Below, one piece after another: positions 44,372 through 53,240 of a stretch of 64,000 bases of DNA. A program made the position numbers and the translations under genes. A model generated the notes under the pieces. The model saw only the letters and a list, made by a program, of their open reading frames with translations. It was not told where the DNA came from and ran no database searches. Each line of letters begins with the position of its first letter. Position 1 is the stretch's first letter. Source of the stretch: Sphingopyxis indica (GTDB lineage: Bacteria; Pseudomonadota; Alphaproteobacteria; Sphingomonadales; Sphingomonadaceae). Where the stretch lies: NCBI RefSeq assembly GCF_900188185.1, contig NZ_FZPA01000012.1:30001-94000 (forward strand). The letters run 5' to 3'.

Positions 44372-45748
44372 TCAGCCGCCCGGCGTGATCGGAATCGCCT
44401 TCCTAGCGAGCTTGGCAACCAGCGCCGCGTCATCGGCCGCCTTGGCGACGAGGCCGATGTGGCCGCCCGGCATCGCGCGGGCGATCAGCACGACGAACTC
44501 GGCCTCGCCCGGATCATGTTCGAGGATCACCGCGGGATGCGCGGTGCGCAGGGCCTCGAGCGCCGGGTCCGCAGCGGTTTCGGCCGGCTTGTCGGGCTTG
44601 CGCCGCGCGCGCGCATCCTTAACGAGCCCCTTGAGCCCGCCCGGATAGCGATCGAGATAGGCCGCAAGCTCGCCGCGGCCGACCCCCGCTTCCTTCGCAT
44701 GACCGAGCGCGCATGCATATTCGGCGAGCCGCGTCTTGTCGTAATTCGCGCCGAACACCAGCTTGACCACCGGGGTCATCGGCGCGCGCTCCTGCGCGCG
44801 GAGCCCCGCGTCGTCCAGCAGTTCGGCAAAGGCGCCCGGCTGCACCTCGGCGGCGAGCGCGAAATCCCAAGCCTTGCCGACCGCCTGATAGAGTGCGCTG
44901 CGGCTGCGGCTGTCGGCGGCGATGGCGCGCGCGGCGGTTTCGCGCGCGAGCGCGAGCCAGTCGGCGAGTTCGGCGTCGGCCGCGGGCTCGGCGGGTGCAT
45001 CGTCTTCGACCGGCGCTGCGGCTGCGGCGCCACGCGGCACCAGCGGCCCATCCGGCGGCGCGGGCGCGTCGTCGAGCGCGGCGAAGCCCGGCGCCGGGCC
45101 GTCGCTTGCCGCCTCCTCGTCCATATGCCCCGAGTCGGGACCGTCGGCCCACACCGGCACCGGCGCGGTCAGCGGCGCGGCGGTGCGCAGCGCCTGATCG
45201 ACCGACAGCTGAAGCTCGGCCGCCTGATCGGCGGGCGCGGCCTCCTTCCAGTTGATGACGCCGAGGATGAAGTCGATCGTGTCGTCGTCGGACGAGAAGG
45301 GTAACAGGATGCCGCGATACATGATCGTCACGCCGCGATCGCTTTCGAACTCGGCCTCGAAGCCGATCGGCGCGCGGTTGGCGATGATCTGCAGATAATG
45401 ATCGGTCAGCCGCGACAGCAGTGAACGGCCCGGAATCTGGCTGATATAGTGGACCTCTGCGTCGATCCGCGATTCGTCGCGGATGCGCTCGCCGAGATAG
45501 GCGATCGCCGGATCTTCGATGCCTGCGGTAAAGTCGAGGAGGACCGAATAGGGGCCGAAGTCGCCCGCGCCCGCAAGATCGAGATCCTCGACCGACGGAT
45601 AGGCGCGGTTGCCGAGCAGCGACGCCCAGTGATTATAGGCCCGAACCTGCATCCGCCGTTCGTCGACGCCGATGGCGGCCGGCGCGTCGATGCCGCCGTC
45701 CTCCCGGTCGTGGCTGCCCGAAAGCAGTCCGCGCATGCTGTCCATCAT
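44372..45748 (-). CDS. PAS-domain protein with long acidic/Ala-Pro linker
   Basis: 458 residues. The N-terminal ~170 residues (RAYNHWASLLGNRAYPSVEDLD, then SVLLDFTAGIEDPAIAYLGERIRDE and IPGRSLLSRLTDHYLQIIANRAPIGFE) match the PAS_5-type sensory domain of alphaproteobacteria. Next comes an Ala/Pro/Asp-rich linker (~175-265), then helical regions ending IGLVAKAADDAALVAKLARKAIP. No kinase, GGDEF or EAL motif is present, so the output is not enzymatic as far as I can see. It may sense a ligand and act through protein contacts. Confidence 0.75.
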   Translation of the reverse strand: MMDSMRGLLSGSHDREDGGIDAPAAIGVDERRMQVRAYNHWASLLGNRAYPSVEDLDLAGAGDFGPYSVLLDFTAGIEDPAIAYLGERIRDESRIDAEVHYISQIPGRSLLSRLTDHYLQIIANRAPIGFEAEFESDRGVTIMYRGILLPFSSDDDTIDFILGVINWKEAAPADQAAELQLSVDQALRTAAPLTAPVPVWADGPDSGHMDEEAASDGPAPGFAALDDAPAPPDGPLVPRGAAAAAPVEDDAPAEPAADAELADWLALARETAARAIAADSRSRSALYQAVGKAWDFALAAEVQPGAFAELLDDAGLRAQERAPMTPVVKLVFGANYDKTRLAEYACALGHAKEAGVGRGELAAYLDRYPGGLKGLVKDARARRKPDKPAETAADPALEALRTAHPAVILEHDPGEAEFVVLIARAMPGGHIGLVAKAADDAALVAKLARKAIPITPGG

Positions 45749-45921
45749 TCATCCCCACTGGCGAATATCGGGTCATGCCATGCGCCCGAAGTGGTAAAGG
45801 GCGCGTAAACGATGCGGCGGGGAAACGCGGACAAATGGCGAAAATGCAGGCGCTATCGGCGCTAATCACACCCGGAATGGTCAGGGGCGTCGCTTACCCT
45901 GTCACGGTATAAAAGGCGGCA

Positions 45922-46101
45922 ATGGACCAGATTCGCGACGCAATCTATCACGAGCAGATGGCGCGGGTGGCGCGGCGCAAGGCCGAGCTGACCGACGACC
46001 CCTTCCTCGCGCGCCGCCTGCGCGAAGCGGCGATCCGGCACGAACGCACTGCGCGCCGCATGCGCCGCGAAGAAAGGGACACGCCGCCGCCCGCGGAGTG
46101 A
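45922..46101 (+). CDS. small highly charged helical protein (59 aa)
   Basis: The ATG at 45922 reads 59 codons to TGA at 46099-46101: MDQIRDAIYHEQMARVARRK, then ELTDDPFLARRLREAAIRHE and a basic tail. It is predicted to be almost entirely amphipathic helix with many Arg and Glu, without signal or membrane segment. A purine-rich AAAAGGCGGCA lies upstream as a possible ribosome-binding site. Composition and codon usage look like a real gene, but no family is recognised. It sits between the PAS gene and the LapG-like gene, on the strand of the latter. Confidence 0.6.
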   Translation: MDQIRDAIYHEQMARVARRKAELTDDPFLARRLREAAIRHERTARRMRREERDTPPPAE

Positions 46102-46175
46102 GCCATCCTCGAATTCGACGACCCGCCTCCGATCGGCGGCAGATCCCGAATCGTCCGTTAACCATGACCATGAAG

Positions 46176-46220
46176 CCTATCCTCACACTGCTGTCCCATA
46201 GGTGGCAATATGAGGATAGG
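46176..46220 (+). promoter_or_regulatory. inverted repeat across the LapG-like start codon
   Basis: CCTATCCTCA (46176-46185) and TGAGGATAGG (46211-46220) are a perfect 10-bp inverted repeat with a 25-base loop. The right arm covers the UG of the ATG at 46210 and the next codons, and the likely ribosome-binding site (AGGTGG, 46200-46205) lies in the loop. In RNA this could limit translation initiation; in DNA it could be an operator. It is a candidate only. Confidence 0.45.
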
Positions 46221-47346
46221 AACGCCCCTTGCCGCAAACAGTCTGCGTTGCTTGGCCGGCGCCACCGTGGCCAGCGCAGCTGTTGTCGGATTTGGGTCCG
46301 CACCTGCCGGGGCCGCTGTGAAGATCGACAATGTAAAACCGGCCTTGAGCGGCGAGTTTCCGTGCTCGGCTACCGGCCCGATTTCCGAGGTTTCACAAGA
46401 CACGCTTTCGCGGCGGATATTGGGCGGATCGCCCAGTGCGCTCGACCGGATCAGGCTCAGTCAGACAGCCGGTGCTGTCCCGTCGGAAAAAGCGTTGCCG
46501 ATCGGGCGTATCGCATCCGCCGGGCCCGAGGGCGCCGCGGGGAGAGGGCTTTTGGCGCCGGCAAGTCGGACGCGACGCCCTTTCAACCAGCCTTGGCATG
46601 ACGGCGCGGCGGACGCCTGCGGAATCGGCGCAGAAGCGCCTTCCGGTAAAATCGACGCCGCTTCCGCATATATTCCCGCTCGGGCGCCGGAGTTCGATAC
46701 TTCGATGGAACTCGGAACGAGGCCGATTGCCATCAAGCACACGCGGTTCGATGCGCGATGGGCGAGCGTCCGACGGGCGGCTCCGCCGCAGCTCATGCGA
46801 GCAGAGCTCGGCAAGGCCGATGTGCGTAGCGGACTGAACGAAGAGGAAATATTCGCGCGCGTCAATCGCTGGGTCAATCGTCGGATCGCGTATCGCGCCG
46901 ACGATCAGAATTATCGTCAGCGGGACTTTTGGGCAACGGCGCAACAGACGATCGCGCGCGGTAGCGGCGACTGCGAGGATTTCGCAATTCTCAAGATGCA
47001 CATGCTACGCGCCGCCGGAATTGCGCCCACGCGCATGAAGCTGGTATTGCTGCGCGATCTGGCAGCGAACGCCGATCATGCCTTCCTCCTGGTTCGGACT
47101 GACAAGGGGGATGTGGTTCTCGATAACACCACGGACCGTGTCTACAGCGGGCGCGAAGCGGTGGCCGTGAGGCCCGTGTTGTCGTTCGGCGCAACCGGGC
47201 AATGGGTCCATGGCTATCGAAACGAAGATCGACAGCCCGTCATCGCCTCGATTCCTGCTACCGGACAGCGGGTGGCTCTGGCGTCAGTCGATCAGCGTTC
47301 CGTGAGTGCCGTGCCGCTGATCTTCAAGACGGGCTTCAGCAGATAG
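46210..47346 (+). CDS. lapG: LapG-type transglutaminase-like cysteine protease
   Basis: 378 residues with a signal peptide (ending around SAPAGAA, residue ~35) and a ~100-residue low-complexity stretch. The bacterial transglutaminase-like cysteine proteinase domain then covers about 180-360. The triad is visible: Cys255 (GSGDCEDFA), His290 (ADHAFLLV), Asp305 (VLDNTTD). In Pseudomonas, LapG in the periplasm cuts the N-terminus of the LapA adhesin and releases it, under control of the c-di-GMP receptor LapD. Here it lies tail-to-tail with the adhesin export operon, and its last 55 bp overlap the 3' end of the HlyD gene. No LapD gene is in the window. Confidence 0.85.
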   Translation: MRIGTPLAANSLRCLAGATVASAAVVGFGSAPAGAAVKIDNVKPALSGEFPCSATGPISEVSQDTLSRRILGGSPSALDRIRLSQTAGAVPSEKALPIGRIASAGPEGAAGRGLLAPASRTRRPFNQPWHDGAADACGIGAEAPSGKIDAASAYIPARAPEFDTSMELGTRPIAIKHTRFDARWASVRRAAPPQLMRAELGKADVRSGLNEEEIFARVNRWVNRRIAYRADDQNYRQRDFWATAQQTIARGSGDCEDFAILKMHMLRAAGIAPTRMKLVLLRDLAANADHAFLLVRTDKGDVVLDNTTDRVYSGREAVAVRPVLSFGATGQWVHGYRNEDRQPVIASIPATGQRVALASVDQRSVSAVPLIFKTGFSR

Positions 47347-48542
47347 CTGAGGACCGATTTTTTACCGGTCAGGATTTCGACGTCACAGAGCATGCCCGGC
47401 GTGATCGGAAGCTGCTTGCCGTTCGATACGAGAAACGCATCGCTCGTTTCCACAACAAGCGTGAAATAGGCCTGACGTTCGACTTCGTCATAGATGCTGT
47501 CGGGCGATACGCGGACGACTTTGCCCTTGAGCCCGCCGTAGATTGAAAAATCATAGGCGGTAACCTTGACGTTGGCCGGGTCGCTGACCTTGATGAAAGC
47601 AATGTCTCGCGGCGTGACCCGCGTTTCGACCAGAAGCTTTTCGCCCAAAGGCACGATCTGCATGATCTGCTCGCCGGCATTGACATAACCACCCAATGTG
47701 TTGACGAGCAGATCGTTCACGACCCCGCGGGCCGGCGAACGGATTTCCGAGCGGGCGAGACGGCCTTCTGCGCCCCTGATCGTTTCCTGGTTGACGGCCA
47801 TCTTGGTCGTTACCTGGCTCCGCTCGTTCAACGCTTCCTGCTGGAAATCGTACCGCGCGCGCGCCATCTCGGCCTGAGCCTCGCGCACCGCCGCTTCGGA
47901 CCTCGAGATCGCTTGTCGCGCTGCTGCCAGTCGCCCCTGCAAGTCGACCACCTCGCGTCGGGCGGACAGGAGCTCCGTCTGCGGCACGACCGATTTCGCC
48001 GCAAGCGGTTCGAGCATCTTCACCTCTTCGCGCGCGAGCTTGAGGCTGGATTCGAGCGAGTTGGCCGTGGCCTGCGCTTCTCCGAGGTCCCGTCTTCGCT
48101 GTTCGACCGCCGCAGACATGGCGGATAGCTGACTTTCGAGCGAAGATCGTCTTACATCGAGCAATTTTGCCTCGTCACCGCAGGCGTCTCCCGAACAGTT
48201 TCCGCCACCGGCTTCGCTGGCAAGCCGCGCTGCGCGCTGGGCAAGGCGTTCGTTCTCCGTCTCCAACTGGCCCAGCTCGGACTGCGACGATGTATTGTCG
48301 AGGCGGACGAGCAGTTGCCCCTTGTTGACGGTCTGCCCTGATCGCACGAGGATTTCCTTGATTGTCGACGGCTCCGCTGACTGGATGATCTGCACTTTCG
48401 ATGACGGAATCACGCGCCCCTGACCGCGCGTCACCTCGTCGACGCGCGCGATGCTCGCCCAAAGCAGGAACAGGACGAACCCCGCCGCCGCGGCTACGAT
48501 GATCTGTTCGGCCCCCCGCAAGCGTAGCCAGTATTTCAACAT
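47292..48542 (-). CDS. HlyD-type membrane fusion protein of the type I exporter
   Basis: 416 residues from the ATG at 48542 (MLKYWLRLRG). One N-terminal membrane helix (IIVAAAAGFVLFLLWASIA) is followed by a beta/lipoyl half-motif (IIQSAEPSTIKEILVRSGQTV) and a long coiled-coil hairpin (about 105-250). The second lipoyl half and a beta-barrel end with ITPGMLCDVEILTGKKSVLSYLLKPVL, the classic HlyD/LapC C-terminus. It would link the ABC exporter at 49654 to the TolC-type channel. It is the last gene of the adhesin operon, after the SleB-like gene (35-bp gap), and overlaps the convergent lapG by 55 bp. Confidence 0.93.
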   Translation of the reverse strand: MLKYWLRLRGAEQIIVAAAAGFVLFLLWASIARVDEVTRGQGRVIPSSKVQIIQSAEPSTIKEILVRSGQTVNKGQLLVRLDNTSSQSELGQLETENERLAQRAARLASEAGGGNCSGDACGDEAKLLDVRRSSLESQLSAMSAAVEQRRRDLGEAQATANSLESSLKLAREEVKMLEPLAAKSVVPQTELLSARREVVDLQGRLAAARQAISRSEAAVREAQAEMARARYDFQQEALNERSQVTTKMAVNQETIRGAEGRLARSEIRSPARGVVNDLLVNTLGGYVNAGEQIMQIVPLGEKLLVETRVTPRDIAFIKVSDPANVKVTAYDFSIYGGLKGKVVRVSPDSIYDEVERQAYFTLVVETSDAFLVSNGKQLPITPGMLCDVEILTGKKSVLSYLLKPVLKISGTALTER

Positions 48543-48577
48543 TGGATTCTGCCTCTTCGTAACCCTGGGTCCTGACC

Positions 48578-49657
48578 CTAGTCGCCGCTGCTGCTCGCGA
48601 CGGGAGACGGCATGGCCTGCTGGCTGGCCATCGCCTCGAAACGCGATTCGGTTTGCGAGAGATCGGGCAGGCTGGGTGTCCAACCTTTTGTCGGATCAAC
48701 GCGCCCGCCGACGTCATTGTCGGCGCGGCGATCGGTGGGGTCGCGCCTCAGCGCCGTCGTCGTCCCGTCCGCCGATGCGGAGACCACCGCAGAGGCGGCC
48801 GCGGACCCTCGATACAGCGTGTCGAGCGACGGTATCCATTCGGTTCCGCCATAGGGGGTTATGAAAGCCGCCCGCTTGCCCCAGCCTCCCGGCCAGCGAT
48901 AAAAGATGTGGGTTCCCAACTGTTCGATTTTCGTCAGCTTCGGCGCCCACCGCGGAAGAACATAATTCGCATGATAGTGGGTGGCCATGCCCACGTCCGC
49001 TTCGACATGACCGGCAAGCGCGGCGCGGGCTATTTCCGCCGCGCGACGCCAAAGCGCCGGGACCGGTGCCCGTCGTATCGACCCGTCGCAAGTGAAGCTG
49101 AATTGGCATCCCGGTCGGGAACTGCCCTGATACACCACCCCGCAGACGGTGCGCGGGAAGGCGGGATGCCGCAGTCGATTGAGGATGACCTGCGCAACTG
49201 CCGCTTTGCCCGAATCCGATTCGGTCGCCGCTTCGTAATAAATCGCCTGGGTGAGACAACGCTCTGCGTTGGTTTCCTGAATCGCGGAGACCTTGGGCAT
49301 GTAGAAGGGGCGTGCCGCCTCAACGGGCAATTTCGATGCGGGCAGCAATGCATTTCGCGCCACCGCGTCCTTTCCTTCGACGGCCGGCGCCGGCTCGTCG
49401 ACCCCGGTGTCGGCGATCAGCTTGGCGATCGCCTCGGCCCTTTCTTCTTCCTCGGCCTTCACATTGTCGCCGCCGGCGAACGACAGGCCGATCAGGCGCT
49501 GCGCCCGCGGGTCGTTCGCAGCCGTCACCGCAAGTCCGGTCGCGGCAAGCAGGGAGACAATGATGCCGGCACGCGTTTGAGCGACTTTCGGCAGCAGGGG
49601 GGCGACGGACCCGAATGCGGGCATTCGAGGGGGCGAATCACCGACGGATGCGGTCAT
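48578..49657 (-). CDS. SleB-like cell-wall hydrolase
   Basis: 359 residues with an N-terminal membrane or signal helix (AGIIVSLLAATGLAVTA). The Hydrolase_2 domain is at about residues 130-250: LTQAIYYEAATESDSGKAAVAQVILNR holds the likely catalytic glutamate, followed by TVCGVVYQGSSRPGCQFSFTCDG and THYHANYVLPRWA. Family members cleave peptidoglycan. A low-complexity tail follows. The start overlaps the ABC transporter stop (ATGA), placing it firmly inside the type I secretion operon between exporter and adaptor, an unusual position. It may open the wall for the trans-envelope channel or for adhesin anchoring. Confidence 0.88.
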   Translation of the reverse strand: MTASVGDSPPRMPAFGSVAPLLPKVAQTRAGIIVSLLAATGLAVTAANDPRAQRLIGLSFAGGDNVKAEEEERAEAIAKLIADTGVDEPAPAVEGKDAVARNALLPASKLPVEAARPFYMPKVSAIQETNAERCLTQAIYYEAATESDSGKAAVAQVILNRLRHPAFPRTVCGVVYQGSSRPGCQFSFTCDGSIRRAPVPALWRRAAEIARAALAGHVEADVGMATHYHANYVLPRWAPKLTKIEQLGTHIFYRWPGGWGKRAAFITPYGGTEWIPSLDTLYRGSAAASAVVSASADGTTTALRRDPTDRRADNDVGGRVDPTKGWTPSLPDLSQTESRFEAMASQQAMPSPVASSSGD

Positions 49658-51801
49658 GGGGTCACCTCCCCTGGCTTCGCTTGCGTCAATATTTTCTCCC
49701 GGGGACCGTCCGCAACGATCTTGCCGCCATCGATCACGATGATGCGGTCACAAAGCTGCAGCACGGCCTCCCGATGGGTCGCGATCACCACGGTCTGCGA
49801 CCGGTCGAGGCGCGTCGTCAGCGCCGAGAGAAAAAACCGTTCGCTTTGCGTGTCCATCGCCCCGGTAGGTTCGTCGAGGAACAGGAGGCGTGAGGGTGAG
49901 GCGAGCGCGCGGGCGATTGCCAGAAAGCTGCGTTGGCCGCCCGACAACAGGCTGCCGCGCTCGCCTGTGACGCGATCGAGGCCACCCCCGTCGCGGCTGA
50001 GAAACCGGTCCGCGCCGATCGCTTGCAGGGTCCGGAGCAGTTCTGCGTCCGACGTCGAGGTCCCGCACATCTTCAGATTCTGTTTGATCGAGCCGCTGAA
50101 CAGGACCGAATCCTGGCCGACGAACCGCAGCTGCGACCGCAAATGGATCGGCGAATATTGCCGACTATCCAATCCATCGACGTAGAGGCTTCCGCGCGTC
50201 GGCGCATAAAGGCCGCAGATCAGTCGGCCGAGCGTCGATTTGCCCGACGCAACCCGTCCGACGATTGCGATCCGTTCGCCCGGCTCGATCTTGAGGTTGA
50301 TGTCGCTGAGCGAGGGGACGGCCGCGCCGGGATAGGTGAAGGACATATCGTCCAGCGTCACCTGTCCGCGGCCAATGGCGATATCGAGCGAGCTGCTGCC
50401 CATCCGCCGCTCGTCGTCGGACTCGATCATCTGCTGGATGCTGGCCATAGTCGTCCAGGCCTGGCGCCCGCGGGTGATCAGAAACGCGAGCTGGCTCACC
50501 GGCGACATTGATCGACCGGCCAGCATCACGATCGCAATGATCGCGCCCATCGATATCTTGCCGGCATCGAACAGGTAGAAACCGCCGATTATAAGCGAGA
50601 GGCTCGAGAATTGCTGGCCCAGCGACGCGAGGTTGATCGCGGCGGCGCTGGAACGACGCAGTTTGGACTGCGTCCGCGCGCTCGCATCGACCATTTGGTG
50701 CCAGCGGCCCAGCATCTGGCCTTCCGCCGCACAGCTCTTCACCGTCTCTGCGCCGCCGATGCTCTCGACGAGCATCGAATGCTGAATGCTCGCATCGGCC
50801 TGGTTTTCGAGCGCCGCTACGGTCATTCGCCGTTGCAGAAAGAAACCCGCGACAATCATGGCCGAAATGATCGCAAGCGGAACGATTGCCAGCCAGCCGG
50901 CGAAGATGGCGATCATCGCGATGAAGAGAAACAGGAAGGCAAGATCGACGACAAGCACGATCGTCGTCGAGGCAAAAAAATCGCGTACTGTCTCGAATTC
51001 CGAGACCCGACGGGCCAGCATCCCGGTGCTGCCGCGACGATCCGCCAGCGGAATATTGAGCATTTTGGAGAATATCTTCTCCGACAATTTGATATCGAGC
51101 TCGCGGCCCAGATCGTCGAGCAGGGTCGCCCGCGCGAGGCGCAGCGCAAATTCCACCGCGAAAGCAAGCAGAGCGCCGATCGCCAAGACCCAGAGGCTCG
51201 CCACGGCCTTGTTCGGCATTACCCGGTCATAGACGTTCATCGTAAACAGAGGTAGCGCGAACCCGAGCAGGTTGATCATCAGCGCGGCGCCGAGCACCGG
51301 GTAGAAGGATCGCCTCATGCGATAGACTTCACCCCAGAACCAGTGACGCTTCGCCATCTCGTCCCACGGGCGCTCGTCGGCGCGGACCGAAGTGGGATCG
51401 GCGGCGACACCAATCGCCTCACCCGCATATATTTCCTCGACGGTCTTCTCGCCTGTCCAGACCGGATCGCCGTCACCCGGCCGCCAGAACAGATATTGAT
51501 CGGCCCGGTGTTCGAGAAGCACGGCGCACCCGCCGTCGCGAGTACGCAGGATTGCCGGAAGCTTGCGCGCAAGCTTCCGGATCTGGCGACTCCAGAGCGT
51601 TTCATTGTTGATGAAGGCAAGATCGAGCGCGGCCTCCGCTTGATGGAAGGGAAGCCGCCCGCTTTCATCCCGGGCGAGTGCCGAAAGCGCTGTCCGCTGG
51701 AAGTTTTGCCCAAAATGTGTCGCGACAAATTGGATGCAAGCGATCAGCGGATCTTCCGCGGGCGCAGCACGCAGCTTGTCTTGCGGGATTTGATTTCGCA
51801 T
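49654..51801 (-). CDS. type I secretion ABC transporter (LssB/LapB type)
   Basis: 715 residues. The N-terminal ~140 residues are a C39-peptidase-like domain that appears inactive, as no catalytic Cys/His pair is in place. A six-helix membrane domain follows (about 165-440), then an ATPase domain with Walker A GRVASGKST, signature LLSGGQRS and Walker B RLLFLDEPTGA. Exporters with degenerate C39 domains handle giant adhesins that keep their N-termini, rather than bacteriocins. It follows the TolC gene by 44 bp and overlaps the SleB-like gene by 4 bp. Confidence 0.95.
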   Translation of the reverse strand: MRNQIPQDKLRAAPAEDPLIACIQFVATHFGQNFQRTALSALARDESGRLPFHQAEAALDLAFINNETLWSRQIRKLARKLPAILRTRDGGCAVLLEHRADQYLFWRPGDGDPVWTGEKTVEEIYAGEAIGVAADPTSVRADERPWDEMAKRHWFWGEVYRMRRSFYPVLGAALMINLLGFALPLFTMNVYDRVMPNKAVASLWVLAIGALLAFAVEFALRLARATLLDDLGRELDIKLSEKIFSKMLNIPLADRRGSTGMLARRVSEFETVRDFFASTTIVLVVDLAFLFLFIAMIAIFAGWLAIVPLAIISAMIVAGFFLQRRMTVAALENQADASIQHSMLVESIGGAETVKSCAAEGQMLGRWHQMVDASARTQSKLRRSSAAAINLASLGQQFSSLSLIIGGFYLFDAGKISMGAIIAIVMLAGRSMSPVSQLAFLITRGRQAWTTMASIQQMIESDDERRMGSSSLDIAIGRGQVTLDDMSFTYPGAAVPSLSDINLKIEPGERIAIVGRVASGKSTLGRLICGLYAPTRGSLYVDGLDSRQYSPIHLRSQLRFVGQDSVLFSGSIKQNLKMCGTSTSDAELLRTLQAIGADRFLSRDGGGLDRVTGERGSLLSGGQRSFLAIARALASPSRLLFLDEPTGAMDTQSERFFLSALTTRLDRSQTVVIATHREAVLQLCDRIIVIDGGKIVADGPREKILTQAKPGEVTP

Positions 51802-51845
51802 TTGCCCGTGTTTTCATTCTAGAGGAAATCAAATCTCACAATGCA

Positions 51846-53240
51846 TTATCGAGGATAGCGGCGGCGTTGCAGTTCGGCGGGTGTCGGCGGACCATATCCC
51901 GCCTGTTCCCGTGCATAGACGCGTCGTGATTCCGGCGCGCTCAGGTTGAAGGCGTCGAGCAGGCTGTTGGTCGAAGCCAGAACCTGATAGTTGGCGAACA
52001 TTTCGGAAAAGCGCGCTGTTTCGGCGCGGACTTGCACGTTGAAACGCGTATTTTGCGCATCGAGAACGTCGAGAAGCGAGCGGCGGCCAACGGAAAACTG
52101 CTCGCGATAGGAAATAATCAACTCGTCGGTCACCTTGCTCTGGTCGAGCAGGTCGCGCAGCACCGTTGCTTGCGTTTCCTTCCTGTTCCAGGCACGGCGA
52201 ACATCGGCTTCGGCTTCGCGCGTCGTCTGGTGCATTTGGAATCGCGCTTCGCTCGCGCGCCGCACCATCTCCTGATATTTTGCGCGATTGATCCCCCCAT
52301 CGAAGATGTTCCAGCGCATCACGACCCGACCGAGCAGATCGTTCGTCTCTCCGCGAAAGGCGTCGATGTCGTCGCCCACGCGTCCGCTGAGTTCAAGGCC
52401 GATCGTCGGATAGAAGTCGCCTTTGGCCTTGGCTGCGTCGGCGTTCGCCGCGTCGACGTCGGCCATCGCTTCGAGTACCTTGGGGTGTTTGGCGCGCGTA
52501 AGGCCCACGGCTTCGCTGAGGCTGCCCGGAACCTGGTCGGTCATCGGCGGTGGCATCTGCACGTCGTCGACTTCGAGACCGGTCAGGGCCAGAAGTTCGA
52601 TCTTGGCATTGGCGAGCGCCTCTTTGGCCTCCGAGACGCGAACGCTGGCCGCTTCGGCACGCTCCTGAGCTTGCTGAAGATCGGCAACGCTGATCGAACC
52701 CGCCGAGACGCCGTTCGAGAGATCGGAAACCAGACTATTATGAAAAGTCAGATTATCCTCGGCCGCGGCTACGACGCGCTGCTGCAACAGGACATCGAGA
52801 TACTGGCGCGCCGTCTGCAGCGCGATGAATTCCGAACGCTCGAGCACGCGAAGCGCTGCGCCGTCGACGCGGGCCGCCTGTCGGAGCTTTTCGCCCCGGC
52901 GCCGACCGAAATCGACCAGCGTCTGCTCGGCCTGGATCGAGGCTTCGAGCGGATAGAGTTCCTGATTTGAAATGCCAAGCGCACGCCGGGTAGCGTTTTC
53001 CAGGCGGCGCACACCCGCCGATGCCTCGAGCGTGACGCGCGGAAGATACAGGCCTTTCGCCTGCTCCATCTCGAATTCGATCGCTTCCTTGCTCATCTCC
53101 GCCTGGTTGATTTGCGGATTGGAATCAATGGCGACGGCCATCGCATTCTGCATGGTCACGGGTTGCGCGCCGGCGGGCGCCGCGAGAGCGCCAAGGGCAA
53201 GCGCGGACACCATGCCGGCGATCCTGTAGTTCGGTTTCAT
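51846..53240 (-). CDS. TolC-family outer membrane channel
   Basis: 464 residues with a signal peptide (ALALGALAAPAGAQ) and two repeated OEP halves. The first runs MAVAIDSNPQINQAEMSKEAIEFEMEQAKGLYLPRV to FTVDFGRR-like TLVDFGRRRGEKLRQ. The second contains AKGDFYPTIGLELSGRVGDD and MRWNIFDGGINRAKYQEMVRRA, and it ends SLLDVLDAQNTRFNVQVRAE. It would form the outer-membrane conduit (LapE role) of the type I system. The start overlaps the OmpA-family stop (ATGA). Confidence 0.94.
   Translation of the reverse strand: MKPNYRIAGMVSALALGALAAPAGAQPVTMQNAMAVAIDSNPQINQAEMSKEAIEFEMEQAKGLYLPRVTLEASAGVRRLENATRRALGISNQELYPLEASIQAEQTLVDFGRRRGEKLRQAARVDGAALRVLERSEFIALQTARQYLDVLLQQRVVAAAEDNLTFHNSLVSDLSNGVSAGSISVADLQQAQERAEAASVRVSEAKEALANAKIELLALTGLEVDDVQMPPPMTDQVPGSLSEAVGLTRAKHPKVLEAMADVDAANADAAKAKGDFYPTIGLELSGRVGDDIDAFRGETNDLLGRVVMRWNIFDGGINRAKYQEMVRRASEARFQMHQTTREAEADVRRAWNRKETQATVLRDLLDQSKVTDELIISYREQFSVGRRSLLDVLDAQNTRFNVQVRAETARFSEMFANYQVLASTNSLLDAFNLSAPESRRVYAREQAGYGPPTPAELQRRRYPR

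Noticed and set aside
39325..44388. 1,687-codon open frame on the plus strand opposite the glutamate dehydrogenase gene
   Set aside because: It is exactly antisense to a full-length, motif-complete GDH, its translation is Arg/Asp/Glu/His-rich without domains, and long antisense frames are expected in high-GC genes.
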